Both the position numbers and the translations under genes were made by a program. DNA of 64,000 bases. It comes from Pseudomonas gingeri. GTDB taxonomy: Bacteria > Pseudomonadota > Gammaproteobacteria > Pseudomonadales > Pseudomonadaceae. The stretch is from positions 1-64,000 of the forward strand of contig NZ_JACAOR010000019.1 in NCBI RefSeq assembly GCF_013386115.1. Direction: 5' to 3'. Shown here piece by piece: positions 43,060 to 52,328 of this stretch (the first letter of the stretch is position 1; the number at the start of each line of letters is the position of its first letter). The notes under the pieces are model-generated. The model did no database searches. It was not told where the DNA came from and saw nothing but the letters and a program-made list of their open reading frames with translations.

Positions 43060-44199
43060 TCAGGAATCGCGGCGCAGGTCCGGTGGAATCGGCAGGTTGT
43101 CCTTGAGCGGATCCGGACGCTTGCCCTTGCCCGCGCGGAACTGGCGGATCTGGAAGACATAGGCGAGCACCTGCGCCACCGCCAGGTAGAGCCCCGCCGG
43201 AATCTCCTGGTCCAACTCGGTGGAGTAGTAGATCGAACGCGCCAGGGCCGGCGATTCGAGCAGCATGATCTCGTGCTCGACGGCGATCTCGCGGATCTTC
43301 AGGGCGATGAAGTCATTGCCCTTGGCCAGCAGCACCGGCGCCCCGCCCTTCTCGGCATCGTACTTGAGCGCCACCGCGTAGTGGGTCGGGTTGGTGATGA
43401 CCACATCCGCCTCGGGAATCGCCGCCATCATCCGCCGCTGGGACATCTCGCGCTGCAGCTGGCGAATCCGCTGCTTGACCTCCGGACGGCCTTCCTGGTC
43501 CTTGTATTCGTCACGCACTTCCTGCTTGGTCATCAGCAGCTTCTTGTGGCTTTCCCAGAGCTGTACCGGCACATCCACTGCGGCAATCAGCAGCAACCCG
43601 AGGGACATCCACAAGGCGCTCCACCCCACCACCTGCAGACTGTGGATAATCGACGACTCCAGGGGTTCATGGGCAATCCGCACCAGATCGTCGATATCCG
43701 ACGACAATACCGCCAGGGCCACCAACAGCACGATGATGAATTTCGCCAGGGCCTTGAGCAACTCCACCAGGGCCTTGGTCGAGAACATCCGCTTGAGCCC
43801 GGCCAGAGGATTCATCCGGCTGAACTTGGGTGCCAGACTACCGGCCGCGAACAGCCACCCCCCCAGGGAGATCGGTCCGATAAAGGCGGCCAGCAACAAG
43901 GTCAGCAGGACCGGCTGAACCGCCCAGAGCGCTATCTTGCCCGACTGCAGGAGGAAGATCGCCATGTAGCGCTGGTCGAGTATCACTTCCCGCGAAAGCG
44001 TGAAGTTCAGGCGCATCAACTCGGCCATGTCCTGCGCCAGCGCGCCACCAAAGACCAGCAGGCCACCGGTGCCGGCCAACATCACCGCCAGGGTGTTGAG
44101 TTCCTTGGAACGGGCAATCTCGCCCTTCTCACGGGAGTCCTTCTTCCTTTTCTCCGTGGGGTCTTCTGTCTTGTCCTGACCGCTCTCGCTCTCTGCCAT
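43060..44199 (-). CDS. flhB: Flagellar export switch protein FlhB
   Basis: 379 residues: a charged N-terminus (DKTEDPTEKRKKDSREKG), four membrane segments, and the cytoplasmic C-domain with the autocleavage site NPTH (VVITNPTHYAVALKYD). It switches export from hook to filament substrates under control of FliK. It follows fliR by three bases. Confidence 0.96.
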   Translation of the reverse strand: MAESESGQDKTEDPTEKRKKDSREKGEIARSKELNTLAVMLAGTGGLLVFGGALAQDMAELMRLNFTLSREVILDQRYMAIFLLQSGKIALWAVQPVLLTLLLAAFIGPISLGGWLFAAGSLAPKFSRMNPLAGLKRMFSTKALVELLKALAKFIIVLLVALAVLSSDIDDLVRIAHEPLESSIIHSLQVVGWSALWMSLGLLLIAAVDVPVQLWESHKKLLMTKQEVRDEYKDQEGRPEVKQRIRQLQREMSQRRMMAAIPEADVVITNPTHYAVALKYDAEKGGAPVLLAKGNDFIALKIREIAVEHEIMLLESPALARSIYYSTELDQEIPAGLYLAVAQVLAYVFQIRQFRAGKGKRPDPLKDNLPIPPDLRRDS

Positions 44200-44202
44200 G
44201 GC

Positions 44203-44985
44203 TCAGGGCGCCCGTATCAGTTGACGTAGGAACTGCAGGGCCTCGACGGCCAGCGGTTGATACTGGTTGAGGATATCGCCCAGGCTGATCCAGAGGATGA
44301 ACATCCCCAGCACCAGCGTCAGCGGGAAACCGATGGAGAAGATGTTCAACTGCGGCGCGGCGCGAGTCATGATGCCGAAGGCCACGTTGACCACCAGCAA
44401 GGCGGTGATCGCCGGCAGCACCAGCATCAACGCCGCGCCGAGAACCCAGCCGAGCTTGCCGGCAATCACCCACAGATCCGTGGTCGACAGCCCGCTGCCG
44501 ACCGGGAAGGTGGTGAAGCTCTCGGTCAGCACCTCGAACACCACCAGATGGCCATTCATCGCCAGGAACATCAGCGTCACCAGCATGGTGAAAAACTGCC
44601 CGATCACCGCACTGGAGACGCCGTTGATCGGGTCGACCATGGACGCGAAGCCCATGCCCATCTGCACCGCGACAATCTGCCCGGCGACCACGAAGGCCTG
44701 GAAGAACAACTGCAGGGAGAAACCGAGCAAGGCGCCGAAGATGATCTGCTCGGCAATCAGCATCAGTCCGCTGAGATCCAGCGGATGCACCTCGGGCATC
44801 GGCGGCAGGCCCGGCGCGATCACCACGGTGATAGCAAAGATAAAGTACAACCGTACCCGCCGCGGCACCAGGGTGGTCCCGAAGATCGGCATGGTCATGA
44901 CCACCGCGCCGACCCGGAACATCGGCAGCATGAAACTGGCGACCCAGGTGCTGATCTGCGTATCGGTCAGCGCGAGCAGCGACAT
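44203..44985 (-). CDS. fliR: Flagellar export protein FliR
   Basis: A 260-residue polytopic protein with the family segments FMLPMFRVGAVVMTMPIFG, PRRVRLYFIFAITVVIAP, MGMGFASMVDPINGVSS and the C-terminal PQLNIFSIGFPLTLVLGM. With FliP and FliQ it makes the export gate core. ATG 44985 (MSLLALTD) starts one base before the fliQ stop ends. Confidence 0.95.
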   Translation of the reverse strand: MSLLALTDTQISTWVASFMLPMFRVGAVVMTMPIFGTTLVPRRVRLYFIFAITVVIAPGLPPMPEVHPLDLSGLMLIAEQIIFGALLGFSLQLFFQAFVVAGQIVAVQMGMGFASMVDPINGVSSAVIGQFFTMLVTLMFLAMNGHLVVFEVLTESFTTFPVGSGLSTTDLWVIAGKLGWVLGAALMLVLPAITALLVVNVAFGIMTRAAPQLNIFSIGFPLTLVLGMFILWISLGDILNQYQPLAVEALQFLRQLIRAP

Positions 44986-44986
44986 G

Positions 44987-45256
44987 TCAGCCGATGACCT
45001 GCGGGATACTGCCGTAGAGCGACAGGATGTATTCCATGAATTTCTGCACCAGCCAGGGACCGGCGACAATCAGGGTGATGAGCATCACCAGCAGGCGCGG
45101 CAGGAAACCCAGGGTCTGTTCGTTGATCTGCGTGGCGGCCTGGAACATCGCCACCAGCAGACCTATAAGCAGGGTCGGAACCACCAGCACGGTGACCATC
45201 AGCGTGGTCAGCCAGAGGGCATCGCGAAAGATGTCAATTGCAACTTCAGGCGTCAT
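44987..45256 (-). CDS. fliQ: Flagellar export protein FliQ
   Basis: 89 residues forming two membrane hairpin helices (ALWLTTLMVTVLVVPTLLIGLLVAMFQAATQI and LPRLLVMLITLIVAGPWLVQ). The EQTLGFLPRL motif is typical. It joins FliP and FliR in the export gate. Confidence 0.95.
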   Translation of the reverse strand: MTPEVAIDIFRDALWLTTLMVTVLVVPTLLIGLLVAMFQAATQINEQTLGFLPRLLVMLITLIVAGPWLVQKFMEYILSLYGSIPQVIG

Positions 45257-45277
45257 GGCGCACTACTCGTGAAGGTT

Positions 45278-46030
45278 CTAGACACCACCAAAACTGCTCG
45301 CCAGGGTACCGATGATCAGCGCCCAGCCATCCACCAGCACGAACAGCATGATCTTGAACGGCAGGGAAATGATCAACGGCGACAGCATCATCATACCCAT
45401 CGCCATCAACACACTGGCGACCACCAGGTCGATGACCAGGAACGGAATGAAGATCATGAAGCCGATCTGGAACGCGGTCTTCAACTCGGAGGTGACGAAG
45501 GCCGGCACGATAATGGTCAGCGGCGCCTGGTCGGGCGTGGCGATGTCGGTGCGCTTGGACAGGCGCATGAACAGCTCCAGGTCGCTGCTGCGGGTCTGCG
45601 CCAGCATGAAGTCCTTGATCGGCCCCTGGGCCTTGAGCACCGCATCCTGGGCCGTGAGTTTCTCGGCCAGGTAGGGCTGCAGGGCATCCTGGTTCACCTT
45701 GTCGAAGACCGGCGCCATGATGAACAGGGTCAGGAACATCGCCATGCCGGTCAGGATCTGGTTCGACGGCGTCTGCTGCAGGCCCAGGGCCTGACGCAGG
45801 ATCGAGAAGACGATGATGATCCGGGTAAAGCTGGTCATCAGGATGACGAACGCCGGGATGAAACTCAGCGCCGTCATGATCAGCAGGATCTGCAGGCTGA
45901 CCGAGTACTCCTGCTGTCCGTTGGCCCCGGTGCCGAGGGTGATGGCCGGGATCGACAGCGGATCGGCGCCGAACGCCAGCGGCGCGGCCAGCACCAGCGT
46001 CAGGCCGAGGATAAAACGCAACGCAGCCAT
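45278..46030 (-). CDS. fliP: Flagellar export protein FliP
   Basis: 250 residues: signal peptide (LRFILGLTLVLAAPLAFGA), then four membrane segments with SLQILLIMTALSFIPAFVILMTSFTRIIIV and LPFKIMLFVLVDGWALI. It forms the pentameric core of the gate. The ATG at 46030 overlaps the fliO stop (TGATG). Confidence 0.95.
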   Translation of the reverse strand: MAALRFILGLTLVLAAPLAFGADPLSIPAITLGTGANGQQEYSVSLQILLIMTALSFIPAFVILMTSFTRIIIVFSILRQALGLQQTPSNQILTGMAMFLTLFIMAPVFDKVNQDALQPYLAEKLTAQDAVLKAQGPIKDFMLAQTRSSDLELFMRLSKRTDIATPDQAPLTIIVPAFVTSELKTAFQIGFMIFIPFLVIDLVVASVLMAMGMMMLSPLIISLPFKIMLFVLVDGWALIIGTLASSFGGV

Positions 46031-46464
46031 CACTTCTTGTCCTTACCCAGCAATTCCATCAGGCGTTGAGCGAACTCCGGGGTCGCCGGCTCGCCATTCG
46101 GAACCTGGACCGGCTCCTTGAGCACATGCAAGGGCGTGATGGTGCCCGGTGTCAGCCCGAGCAGGATCTGCTCGTTGCCGACCTGCACCAGCACCAGCCG
46201 GTCCCGCGGCCCGAGGGCACGGGAGCCGATCAGTTCGATCACCTGCCCTTTCTTGCCCGCCGGCCCCGCCTGCTGCACCCGGCGCAACAGCCAGGCCAAG
46301 GCAAAGATGATCCCCAGCACCAGCAGCAAACCCAACACCAGTTGCGTCAGTTGCCCGGCCATGCCACCACCGACCGCCGGCGCAGCCGCCGCCGCGCTGG
46401 TCACGGGCTCAGCCGCCAACGCACTGAACGGCAACAGCAGGAGACCGCCGAGAAGCCTGCTCAT
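46030..46464 (-). CDS. fliO: Flagellar assembly protein FliO
   Basis: 144 residues: an N-terminal signal-like segment (LLGGLLLLPFSALAA), one membrane helix (LTQLVLGLLLVLGIIFALAWLL) and a small cytoplasmic SH3-like domain (VIELIGSRALGPRDRLVLVQVGNEQILLGLTPG). It assists FliP oligomer assembly. Confidence 0.92.
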   Translation of the reverse strand: MSRLLGGLLLLPFSALAAEPVTSAAAAAPAVGGGMAGQLTQLVLGLLLVLGIIFALAWLLRRVQQAGPAGKKGQVIELIGSRALGPRDRLVLVQVGNEQILLGLTPGTITPLHVLKEPVQVPNGEPATPEFAQRLMELLGKDKK

Positions 46465-46926
46465 TCAGCGCAACTTCTTGATGCGTTCGCTCGGGCTGAT
46501 CACGTCCGTCAGACGGATGCCGAACTTTTCGTTGACCACCACCACTTCACCGTGGGCAATCAGCGTGCCGTTGACCAGCACATCCAGCGGCTCGCCGGCC
46601 AGGCGATCGAGCTCGATGACCGACCCCTGGTTCAATTGCAGGAGGTTGCGGATATTGATATCGGTGCTGCCGACTTCCATGGAGATCGACACCGGGATAT
46701 CCAGGATCACGTCCAGGTTCGGCCCGTCCAGGGTCACCGGCTCGTGGCTTTTCGGCACACTGCCGAATTCTTCCATCGGCAGGCGATTGGAGCTCGGCGC
46801 GGTACCGGCATCGGCCGCCAGCAGGGCGTCGATATCGTCCTGGCCGGTTTCGCCGGATTCTTCCAGGGCAGCCGCCCACTCGTCAGCCAGGGCCTGGTCG
46901 TCAGTCATATCGTGTTCGTCAGCCAT
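46465..46926 (-). CDS. fliN: Flagellar C-ring protein FliN
   Basis: 153 residues: an acidic N-terminal extension (DDQALADEWAAALEE) and the SpoA/SurfaceAB domain (LDVILDIPVSISMEVGSTDINIRNLLQLNQG, PLDVLVNGTLIAHGEVVVVNEKFGIRLTDV). It forms the base of the switch complex and receives export cargo from FliH. Its stop abuts the fliO start. Confidence 0.95.
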   Translation of the reverse strand: MADEHDMTDDQALADEWAAALEESGETGQDDIDALLAADAGTAPSSNRLPMEEFGSVPKSHEPVTLDGPNLDVILDIPVSISMEVGSTDINIRNLLQLNQGSVIELDRLAGEPLDVLVNGTLIAHGEVVVVNEKFGIRLTDVISPSERIKKLR

Positions 46927-46983
46927 CAGTTGTCCTCGGCGGGCAGAAAATCAGTTAACACAGCACATTCTTGATCGACCCGC

Positions 46984-47952
46984 TCAACGGCGTTCGATCG
47001 GCTCAATCACTTGCAATGCCAGGTTGCCCTTGTGGGAACCGAGCTTGACCTTGAACGACGGCACGCCGTTGGCGCGCATGACCATGTCCTCGGGCAGTTC
47101 CACCGGAATCACGTCGCCCGGCTGCATGTGCAGGATGTCCCGCAGGCGCAACTGGCGACGCGCCACCGTGGCACTGAGCGGCACCGCCACATCCAGCACG
47201 TCTTCGCGCAGGGCCTTGACCCAGCGTTCGTCCTGGTCGTCGAGGTCCGACTGGAAACCGGCGTCGAGCATTTCCCGTACCGGCTCGATCATCGAGTACG
47301 GCATGGTCACGTGCAGGTCGCCGCCACCGCCGTCGAGTTCAATGTGGAAGGTCGAGACCACCACCGCTTCGCTCGGCCCGACGATGTTGGCCATGGCTGG
47401 GTTCACTTCCGAGTTGATGTACTCGAAATTGACTTCCATGATCGCCTGCCAGGCTTCCTTCAAGTCGATGAAGGCCTGCTCCAGCACCATGCGCACCACG
47501 CGTAGCTCGGTCGGGGTGAATTCGCGCCCCTCGATCTTGGCGTGACGGCCGTCGCCGCCGAAGAAGTTGTCCACCAGCTTGAACACCAGCTTGGCGTCGA
47601 GGATGAACAGCGCCGTGCCGCGCAACGGCTTGATCTTGACCAGGTTGAGACTGGTCGGCACATACAGCGAGTGCACGTATTCGCCGAACTTCATCACCTG
47701 AACCCCGCCCACCGCCACATCGGCGGAGCGACGCAGCATGTTGAACATGCTGATACGGGTGTAGCGGGCAAAACGCTCGTTGATCATCTCCAGGGTCGGC
47801 ATGCGTCCACGGACGATGCGATCCTGGCTGGTCAGGTCGTAGCTTTTGACGCTGCCGGGTTCGGCGGCGTTTTCGGTCTGTACCAGACCGTCATCGACAC
47901 CATGCAAGAGGGCATCGATCTCATCCTGGGACAGCAGGTCTTGCACGGCCAT
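46984..47952 (-). CDS. fliM: Flagellar switch protein FliM
   Basis: 322 residues. The N-terminal CheY-binding peptide (DLLSQDEIDALLHG) precedes the middle CheC-like domain (GGDGRHAKIEGREFTPTELRVV) and the C-terminal SpoA domain. CheY-P binding here reverses the motor. Typical length. Confidence 0.96.
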   Translation of the reverse strand: MAVQDLLSQDEIDALLHGVDDGLVQTENAAEPGSVKSYDLTSQDRIVRGRMPTLEMINERFARYTRISMFNMLRRSADVAVGGVQVMKFGEYVHSLYVPTSLNLVKIKPLRGTALFILDAKLVFKLVDNFFGGDGRHAKIEGREFTPTELRVVRMVLEQAFIDLKEAWQAIMEVNFEYINSEVNPAMANIVGPSEAVVVSTFHIELDGGGGDLHVTMPYSMIEPVREMLDAGFQSDLDDQDERWVKALREDVLDVAVPLSATVARRQLRLRDILHMQPGDVIPVELPEDMVMRANGVPSFKVKLGSHKGNLALQVIEPIERR

Positions 47953-47961
47953 GTCGTGATC

Positions 47962-48468
47962 CTACTGCAGTACGTAGTTAGTGAAGAGCAACTGTTCGAC
48001 CACCACCTTGCCGACTTCCTTCTGCGCCACTTCCTGCACGCTGGCAGTGGCTTTCTGGCGCAGCAACTCCTGGCCGACCGGGGTCGCCAGGGTTTCGTAG
48101 GTCTGCCCGGAGAACAGCATCACCAGATTGTTGCGGATCACCGGCATATGGACTTTCAGGGCCTCCAGGTCGCCCTGGTTGCGCGACATCATGGTAATGC
48201 TCACCTGCATATAGCGCTGGCGGCCGTTGGCGTCCTTGAAGTTGGCGACAAACGCCGGCGCCATCGACTCGTAGATCGCCGGCTGCTTGGTCGTGCTGGC
48301 CTCGGCAGGAGCCGGTGCCGGCTTGCTCTGGGCGCTGTGCATGAAGTACCAGGTCGCCCCCACGGAGAGCCCGATCGCCAATAGCAAAGCCACCACGATC
48401 ACGATAATCAGCTTGAGTTTGCCTTTACCGCCAGGTTCTTTTACCGCTGCTGCTTCGCTCTTCGCCAT
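47962..48468 (-). CDS. fliL: Flagellar basal-body associated protein FliL
   Basis: 168 residues: one membrane helix (LKLIIVIVVALLLAIGLSVGATWYF) and a periplasmic SPFH-like domain (AIYESMAPAFVANFKDANGRQRYMQVSITMMS). It surrounds and supports stators. It is first gene of the fliLMNOPQR-flhB operon, behind a sigma-54-type promoter. Confidence 0.94.
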   Translation of the reverse strand: MAKSEAAAVKEPGGKGKLKLIIVIVVALLLAIGLSVGATWYFMHSAQSKPAPAPAEASTTKQPAIYESMAPAFVANFKDANGRQRYMQVSITMMSRNQGDLEALKVHMPVIRNNLVMLFSGQTYETLATPVGQELLRQKATASVQEVAQKEVGKVVVEQLLFTNYVLQ

Positions 48469-48518
48469 GCCAATAATCCGTCACTATTCGGTTTTTCACA
48501 GTCGCACGGCAAGGCTGG

Positions 48519-48534
48519 AGCAAGTGTTATGCCA
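48519..48534 (-). promoter_or_regulatory. Sigma-54 promoter of the fliL operon
   Basis: TGGCATAACACTTGCT on the minus strand: TGGCA and TTGCT elements with GG and GC ten bases apart, very close to the sigma-54 consensus. Predicted start near 48508, 40 bases ahead of fliL. Confidence 0.78.
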
Positions 48535-48625
48535 GAGTTGGCAGAGAGGGAAAGGACAGTGCGAGGACGCCGCTCATATCGGCGCGGGCCCGGGTGTGAG
48601 CAGGCTTGTATGAGAGTGGGTTTGC

Positions 48626-48695
48626 GTGGGAGCGGGCTTGCCCGCGAAGAGCCCCTTGAGACCTCAAGAGGCTTCAGGGGCAAGCCCCCTCCCAC
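48626..48695. repeat. REP inverted pair between fliK and fliL
   Basis: GTGGGAGCGGGCTTGCCCGCGAAG opposes GGGGCAAGCCCCCTCCCAC around an internal CTTGAG/CTCAAG stem, giving an almost fully paired REP doublet. It separates the fliK transcript end from the fliL promoter. Confidence 0.85.
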
Positions 48696-48729
48696 ATGCC
48701 ACACAAACACCCACCGGCCATGAAGACAA

Positions 48730-50139
48730 TCAGGCGTAGTAGTCGACCGCGCTGGAACCCACCACCACGCTGGCACTGGTGGCTGCCGCTTCGGTCGCGG
48801 CCGCGATGGCGATATCGTCGTCGCCGCTATCCAGGCGGCCGCCGCTGCCGTTGTTGCTGCCTTTCTGGGCCTGCTGTTGCTGTTGTTGCGGATCCTGGCC
48901 CTGGCCAGCCCAGCCACGCGACTGGTCGGAGACACTGACATCGGCCTGCCCCAGGCCCTGCTGCTGGAGCATGTCGCGCAGGCGGAACATATTGCTTTCC
49001 AGTGCATCACGCACGCCGGCATGACCACTGACGAAGCTGATCTGCGTCGCCTGGTCGGCGGCCATATTGACCTTGATGTCCAGTCGTCCCAGCTCGGCCG
49101 GTTCCAGCTGGATATCGGCGGACTTGATGCTGGCGCTCGACAGGTACATGACCCGGTTGACCACTTCCTCGGTCCAGCCACTCTGATGCATGGCCAGAGG
49201 CTGGTTGACCGGCAGCGCGTTCGCGGTTTTCGGCACCGCGGCCTGGGTCAGGGCCGCCAGGCGATTGGCGAAGTCGTCGACACGGGTGTCACTGGAGGCG
49301 CTTTTCAGATCCTTCAGGCCGTCTTCGATCAACCCCTTGAAGGATTTTTCGCCGCCCTGCTCGGTGGTCCCGGCATCGGTTTTCTGATCCACCAGCATGG
49401 CCACGCCGGCGTTCTGGTTCAGGGCCTGGCTCGGATCCGTATCGTTGTTGCTGGTGGTGGTTTTCGTAGTCGGCTGACTGGTCGTCGACACATGTCCGCC
49501 CTGCTCCATCGCCAAACGCACGGCGGGCAGGTTATCCAGCGGATCGGAATTCGGATCGAAATCACTGTCGCTGGCCGGCGGTGTCGCGGCGGCCTGCACC
49601 GGCGCCGCGGTCACCGCTGCCGCCAGGGGCGCTTCGACCACCGGTGGCTGCGCGGGAGCCACGGCCGGCGGCGCTTCCGGAACCGGCATCGGTGGCGTGA
49701 CGGCAGCCTGGATCAACGCCGGATCGAGGGTCGGATCCACTGGCGTGGCATCCACCACCGGTGTATCGGTGGCGGTGTCCTTGTCGCTGTCATCAGAGGC
49801 AACCTGGTCGTCATCGGCCTTGGTCGTCGTGTCGCTGCTGGTGGTTTTGTCGGCAGGCAAGGAATTGCCGCTATCGGCAACCGCCGGCTTTGCCGCATCC
49901 CCCTTGTTGCTGGCAACCACATCCTTTTTCGCCGGCACCGCGGGAGTGCTGTCCCGGTTCGCCTTGACCGGGCTGTCAGGTGTCTTTACCGACTTGCCCT
50001 GGCTGTTCTGGTAGACCTGGGCAAAGCTGGAAGCATTGTCCTTGGGCTGCGCGACCGGTGCCGGCGGATTGCTCGCGAGGTCCGCCTTGGGTTTGGCCGC
50101 AGCGGTGGCCTGAAGAAGAGAATTGGGAGCGAGGGGCAT
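48730..50139 (-). CDS. fliK: Flagellar hook-length control protein FliK
   Basis: 469 residues. The N-terminal two-thirds are Pro/Ala/Asp/Thr-rich and disordered (molecular ruler). The C-terminal Flg_hook domain starts near residue 330 (VMYLSSASIKSADIQLEPAELGRLDIKVNMAADQATQISFVSG). A glutamine/glycine-rich tail follows. It measures the hook and triggers the FlhB switch. ATG 50139 has GGAG eight bases upstream and its own sigma-54-type site. Confidence 0.92.
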   Translation of the reverse strand: MPLAPNSLLQATAAAKPKADLASNPPAPVAQPKDNASSFAQVYQNSQGKSVKTPDSPVKANRDSTPAVPAKKDVVASNKGDAAKPAVADSGNSLPADKTTSSDTTTKADDDQVASDDSDKDTATDTPVVDATPVDPTLDPALIQAAVTPPMPVPEAPPAVAPAQPPVVEAPLAAAVTAAPVQAAATPPASDSDFDPNSDPLDNLPAVRLAMEQGGHVSTTSQPTTKTTTSNNDTDPSQALNQNAGVAMLVDQKTDAGTTEQGGEKSFKGLIEDGLKDLKSASSDTRVDDFANRLAALTQAAVPKTANALPVNQPLAMHQSGWTEEVVNRVMYLSSASIKSADIQLEPAELGRLDIKVNMAADQATQISFVSGHAGVRDALESNMFRLRDMLQQQGLGQADVSVSDQSRGWAGQGQDPQQQQQQAQKGSNNGSGGRLDSGDDDIAIAAATEAAATSASVVVGSSAVDYYA

Positions 50140-50188
50140 AACACAGTCTCCGCTGCACAGGGATCGTAAAGTCAATGCAGGGAGTGGT

Positions 50189-50204
50189 AGCAAGGTTCGG
50201 GCCA
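50189..50204 (-). promoter_or_regulatory. Sigma-54 promoter of fliK
   Basis: TGGCCCGAACCTTGCT on the minus strand matches the sigma-54 consensus with a single main change (TGGCCC for TGGCAC); GG and GC are ten bases apart. Predicted start near 50178 gives a leader of about 39 bases. Confidence 0.75.
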
Positions 50205-50227
50205 GCTTGCCCGGATTGCCACAAAGG

Positions 50228-50587
50228 TCATTGCTTGATCGGGAACCGCTCGCGCTCGCGGGCGTACAGATGGCGTACCTGCTCGTACTCGCGGTCTATC
50301 CGCCCCACGAGGTCCTCGACCCCGGTCAGCGGCAATTGCGCGGCCCGCTCTTCCAGTTGCCGGCAAAGATCGGCCAGGTGCAACGCGCCCATATTGCTGC
50401 TGCTGCCCTTGAAGCTGTGGGCCGCCAGCCCCAGTTCTATCGCGTTGCTGGCCTGGTGCAACTGCCCCAGGCGTTTTTCCGAATCGTTGAGAAAGGTATC
50501 CAGCAACAAGGGATACTCATCCTCCATGACTTCCTGCAATGCGCCGAGCACATCGTAGTCAAGGTGCTTTTCCTGATTGCCGTCCAC
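50228..50587 (-). CDS. hptB: Histidine phosphotransfer protein HptB
   Basis: A 119-residue stand-alone Hpt domain with phosphorylatable H57 in AAHSFKGSSSNMGA. In P. aeruginosa HptB receives phosphate from several hybrid kinases and passes it to HsbR, whose gene precedes it here. The GTG start is supported by an AAGGAG site seven bases upstream. Confidence 0.9.
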   Translation of the reverse strand: MDGNQEKHLDYDVLGALQEVMEDEYPLLLDTFLNDSEKRLGQLHQASNAIELGLAAHSFKGSSSNMGALHLADLCRQLEERAAQLPLTGVEDLVGRIDREYEQVRHLYARERERFPIKQ

Positions 50588-50616
50588 TCGTTCACTCCTT
50601 GATCAACACCTGCAAA

Positions 50617-52323
50617 TTATGCCTGAGCCTCCCACGAAAACTCCACGTGGGCACGCCGGCCATCATTCGACCAACGGGCACAGTGACTGAGTTGCCGGAC
50701 CAGGCCGACACCTCTTCCCGACAACCGATCGACCTCCAGCGGACGCGCCATGACCCGCTCGACGTCAAACCCGGCACCACTGTCCTCGACCTCGATGCAC
50801 AACCGTCCGCCCTTCCCTTCCGGGACCACCTGCAGGCTCACGCGGACAAAACCTTCCTGCAAGTCGAGCAGACGCCGATTGCGTTGCTCATAGTATTGCG
50901 CAAATCCACGGACATCGCGCTTGAGGCTTGAATCCAGGCCCAGCACCCCGTGCTCCAGGGCATTGGAGTAGAGCTCGGCCAGCACGCTGTACAGCGCCCC
51001 GCTGTGGGCACGCAAGCCGTGTACCTCCATCAGCAGTTGCAGCAGATAAGGCAAGGGGTTGAAACGCCGTAGCGTCGCCGCGCGGAATTCGAAGTTCACC
51101 GACCAGTCCAGCGGACAGGATTCGCCGCTGTCGGAGTAGACCATGGTCGCCGGCAGCGCCCGCCCGGGCGCGGGCAGACTGATCTCGACCATGCTGATAT
51201 CGTCACGCGCCTCGCCGCCGAACCGTGCCAGCGCCTGCTGGATCTCCTCGAACAAGCAATCCGGATCCCGATTGCTCTCGAAGACCTGATGCAGGCGCTC
51301 GACACCGAACAACTGCTCATCGCCATTACAGGTATCGATCACCCCGTCGGACAGCAGGAACACCCGGTCACCCGGGGCCATGGGGTAGACATCGATGTGG
51401 TCGTCGAACGCCTCGGCCCCCAATACCCCCAGTGGCAAGTGCCGCGCCACCAGGGGACGCCGCTCGCCCGAGGCGATATCGTGCAGGTAGCCGTCGGGCA
51501 TACCGCCGTTCCAGACCTCGACCACCTGCCGCTGCGGACTCAGGCGCAGGAAGGTGGCGCAACAGAACATGTCCACCGGCAGGATGCGCTTGAGCTTGGC
51601 GTTCATCTCCCGCAGGGTTTCGGGCAGGCCGTAGCCCTTGGCGGTCATGCCGTAGAAGACTTCCGCCAACGGCATCGCACCGACGGCGGCGGGCAGGCCA
51701 TGCCCGGTGAAATCGCCGAGCAGGATATGCATGTCCCCGCCCGGGGCATGGGCCGCCAGCAACAGGTCGCCGTTGAACAGCGCATAGGGTGATTGCAGGT
51801 AGCGGATATTCGGCGCCCGCAGGCATCCGGAATGCGCCACCTTGTCGAACACCGCCTTGGCTACCCGCTGCTCGTTGAGCAGGTAGTCGTGGTGCCGGGC
51901 GATCAGGTCGCGTTGCTGCAGCACCGTGGCCTGCAGACGCCGCAGACGATCCATCGCCTTGATCTTGGCACCGAGGATGACCTGGTTGTAGGGTTTCGCC
52001 AGAAAGTCGTCGCCGCCGGCATCCAGGCAACGGACCAGGGCGTCGCTTTCGCTCAGGGAGGTGAGAAAGATGATCGGCACCAGCGAATCGCCGGCCAGCG
52101 CCTTGATCTGCCGCGCCGCCTCGAAGCCGTCCATCACCGGCATCAGGGCGTCCATCAGGACCAGTTGGGGTCGCTGCGCCCTGAACACCTCGACCGCCTC
52201 GGCACCGTTGCTGGCAGTCAGGACTGCATGCCCCTGGCGCCGTACGATACTCGACAGCAGCAGCCGATCCGCCGCCCCGTCCTCGGCGATCAGCACCGTC
52301 AGCGACTCCTCGGCCGTTTGCAT
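50617..52323 (-). CDS. hsbR: Response regulator with PP2C phosphatase and anti-sigma kinase domains (HsbR)
   Basis: 568 residues in three domains. A receiver with D58 (LVLMDALMPVMDG) is followed by a SpoIIE-type PP2C phosphatase (MHILLGDFTGHGLPAAVGAMPL, VFLLSDGVIDTCN, ARDDISMVEI). Last comes a C-terminal HATPase_c2 serine kinase (ELYSNALEHGVLG, VEDSGAGFD, GRGVGLVRQL). This is the P. aeruginosa HsbR layout. Phosphorylation by HptB decides whether it acts as kinase or phosphatase on HsbA. The ATG at 52323 is preferred over a TTG at 52332 that overlaps the hsbA stop. Confidence 0.92.
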   Translation of the reverse strand: MQTAEESLTVLIAEDGAADRLLLSSIVRRQGHAVLTASNGAEAVEVFRAQRPQLVLMDALMPVMDGFEAARQIKALAGDSLVPIIFLTSLSESDALVRCLDAGGDDFLAKPYNQVILGAKIKAMDRLRRLQATVLQQRDLIARHHDYLLNEQRVAKAVFDKVAHSGCLRAPNIRYLQSPYALFNGDLLLAAHAPGGDMHILLGDFTGHGLPAAVGAMPLAEVFYGMTAKGYGLPETLREMNAKLKRILPVDMFCCATFLRLSPQRQVVEVWNGGMPDGYLHDIASGERRPLVARHLPLGVLGAEAFDDHIDVYPMAPGDRVFLLSDGVIDTCNGDEQLFGVERLHQVFESNRDPDCLFEEIQQALARFGGEARDDISMVEISLPAPGRALPATMVYSDSGESCPLDWSVNFEFRAATLRRFNPLPYLLQLLMEVHGLRAHSGALYSVLAELYSNALEHGVLGLDSSLKRDVRGFAQYYEQRNRRLLDLQEGFVRVSLQVVPEGKGGRLCIEVEDSGAGFDVERVMARPLEVDRLSGRGVGLVRQLSHCARWSNDGRRAHVEFSWEAQA

Positions 52324-52328
52324 GATGC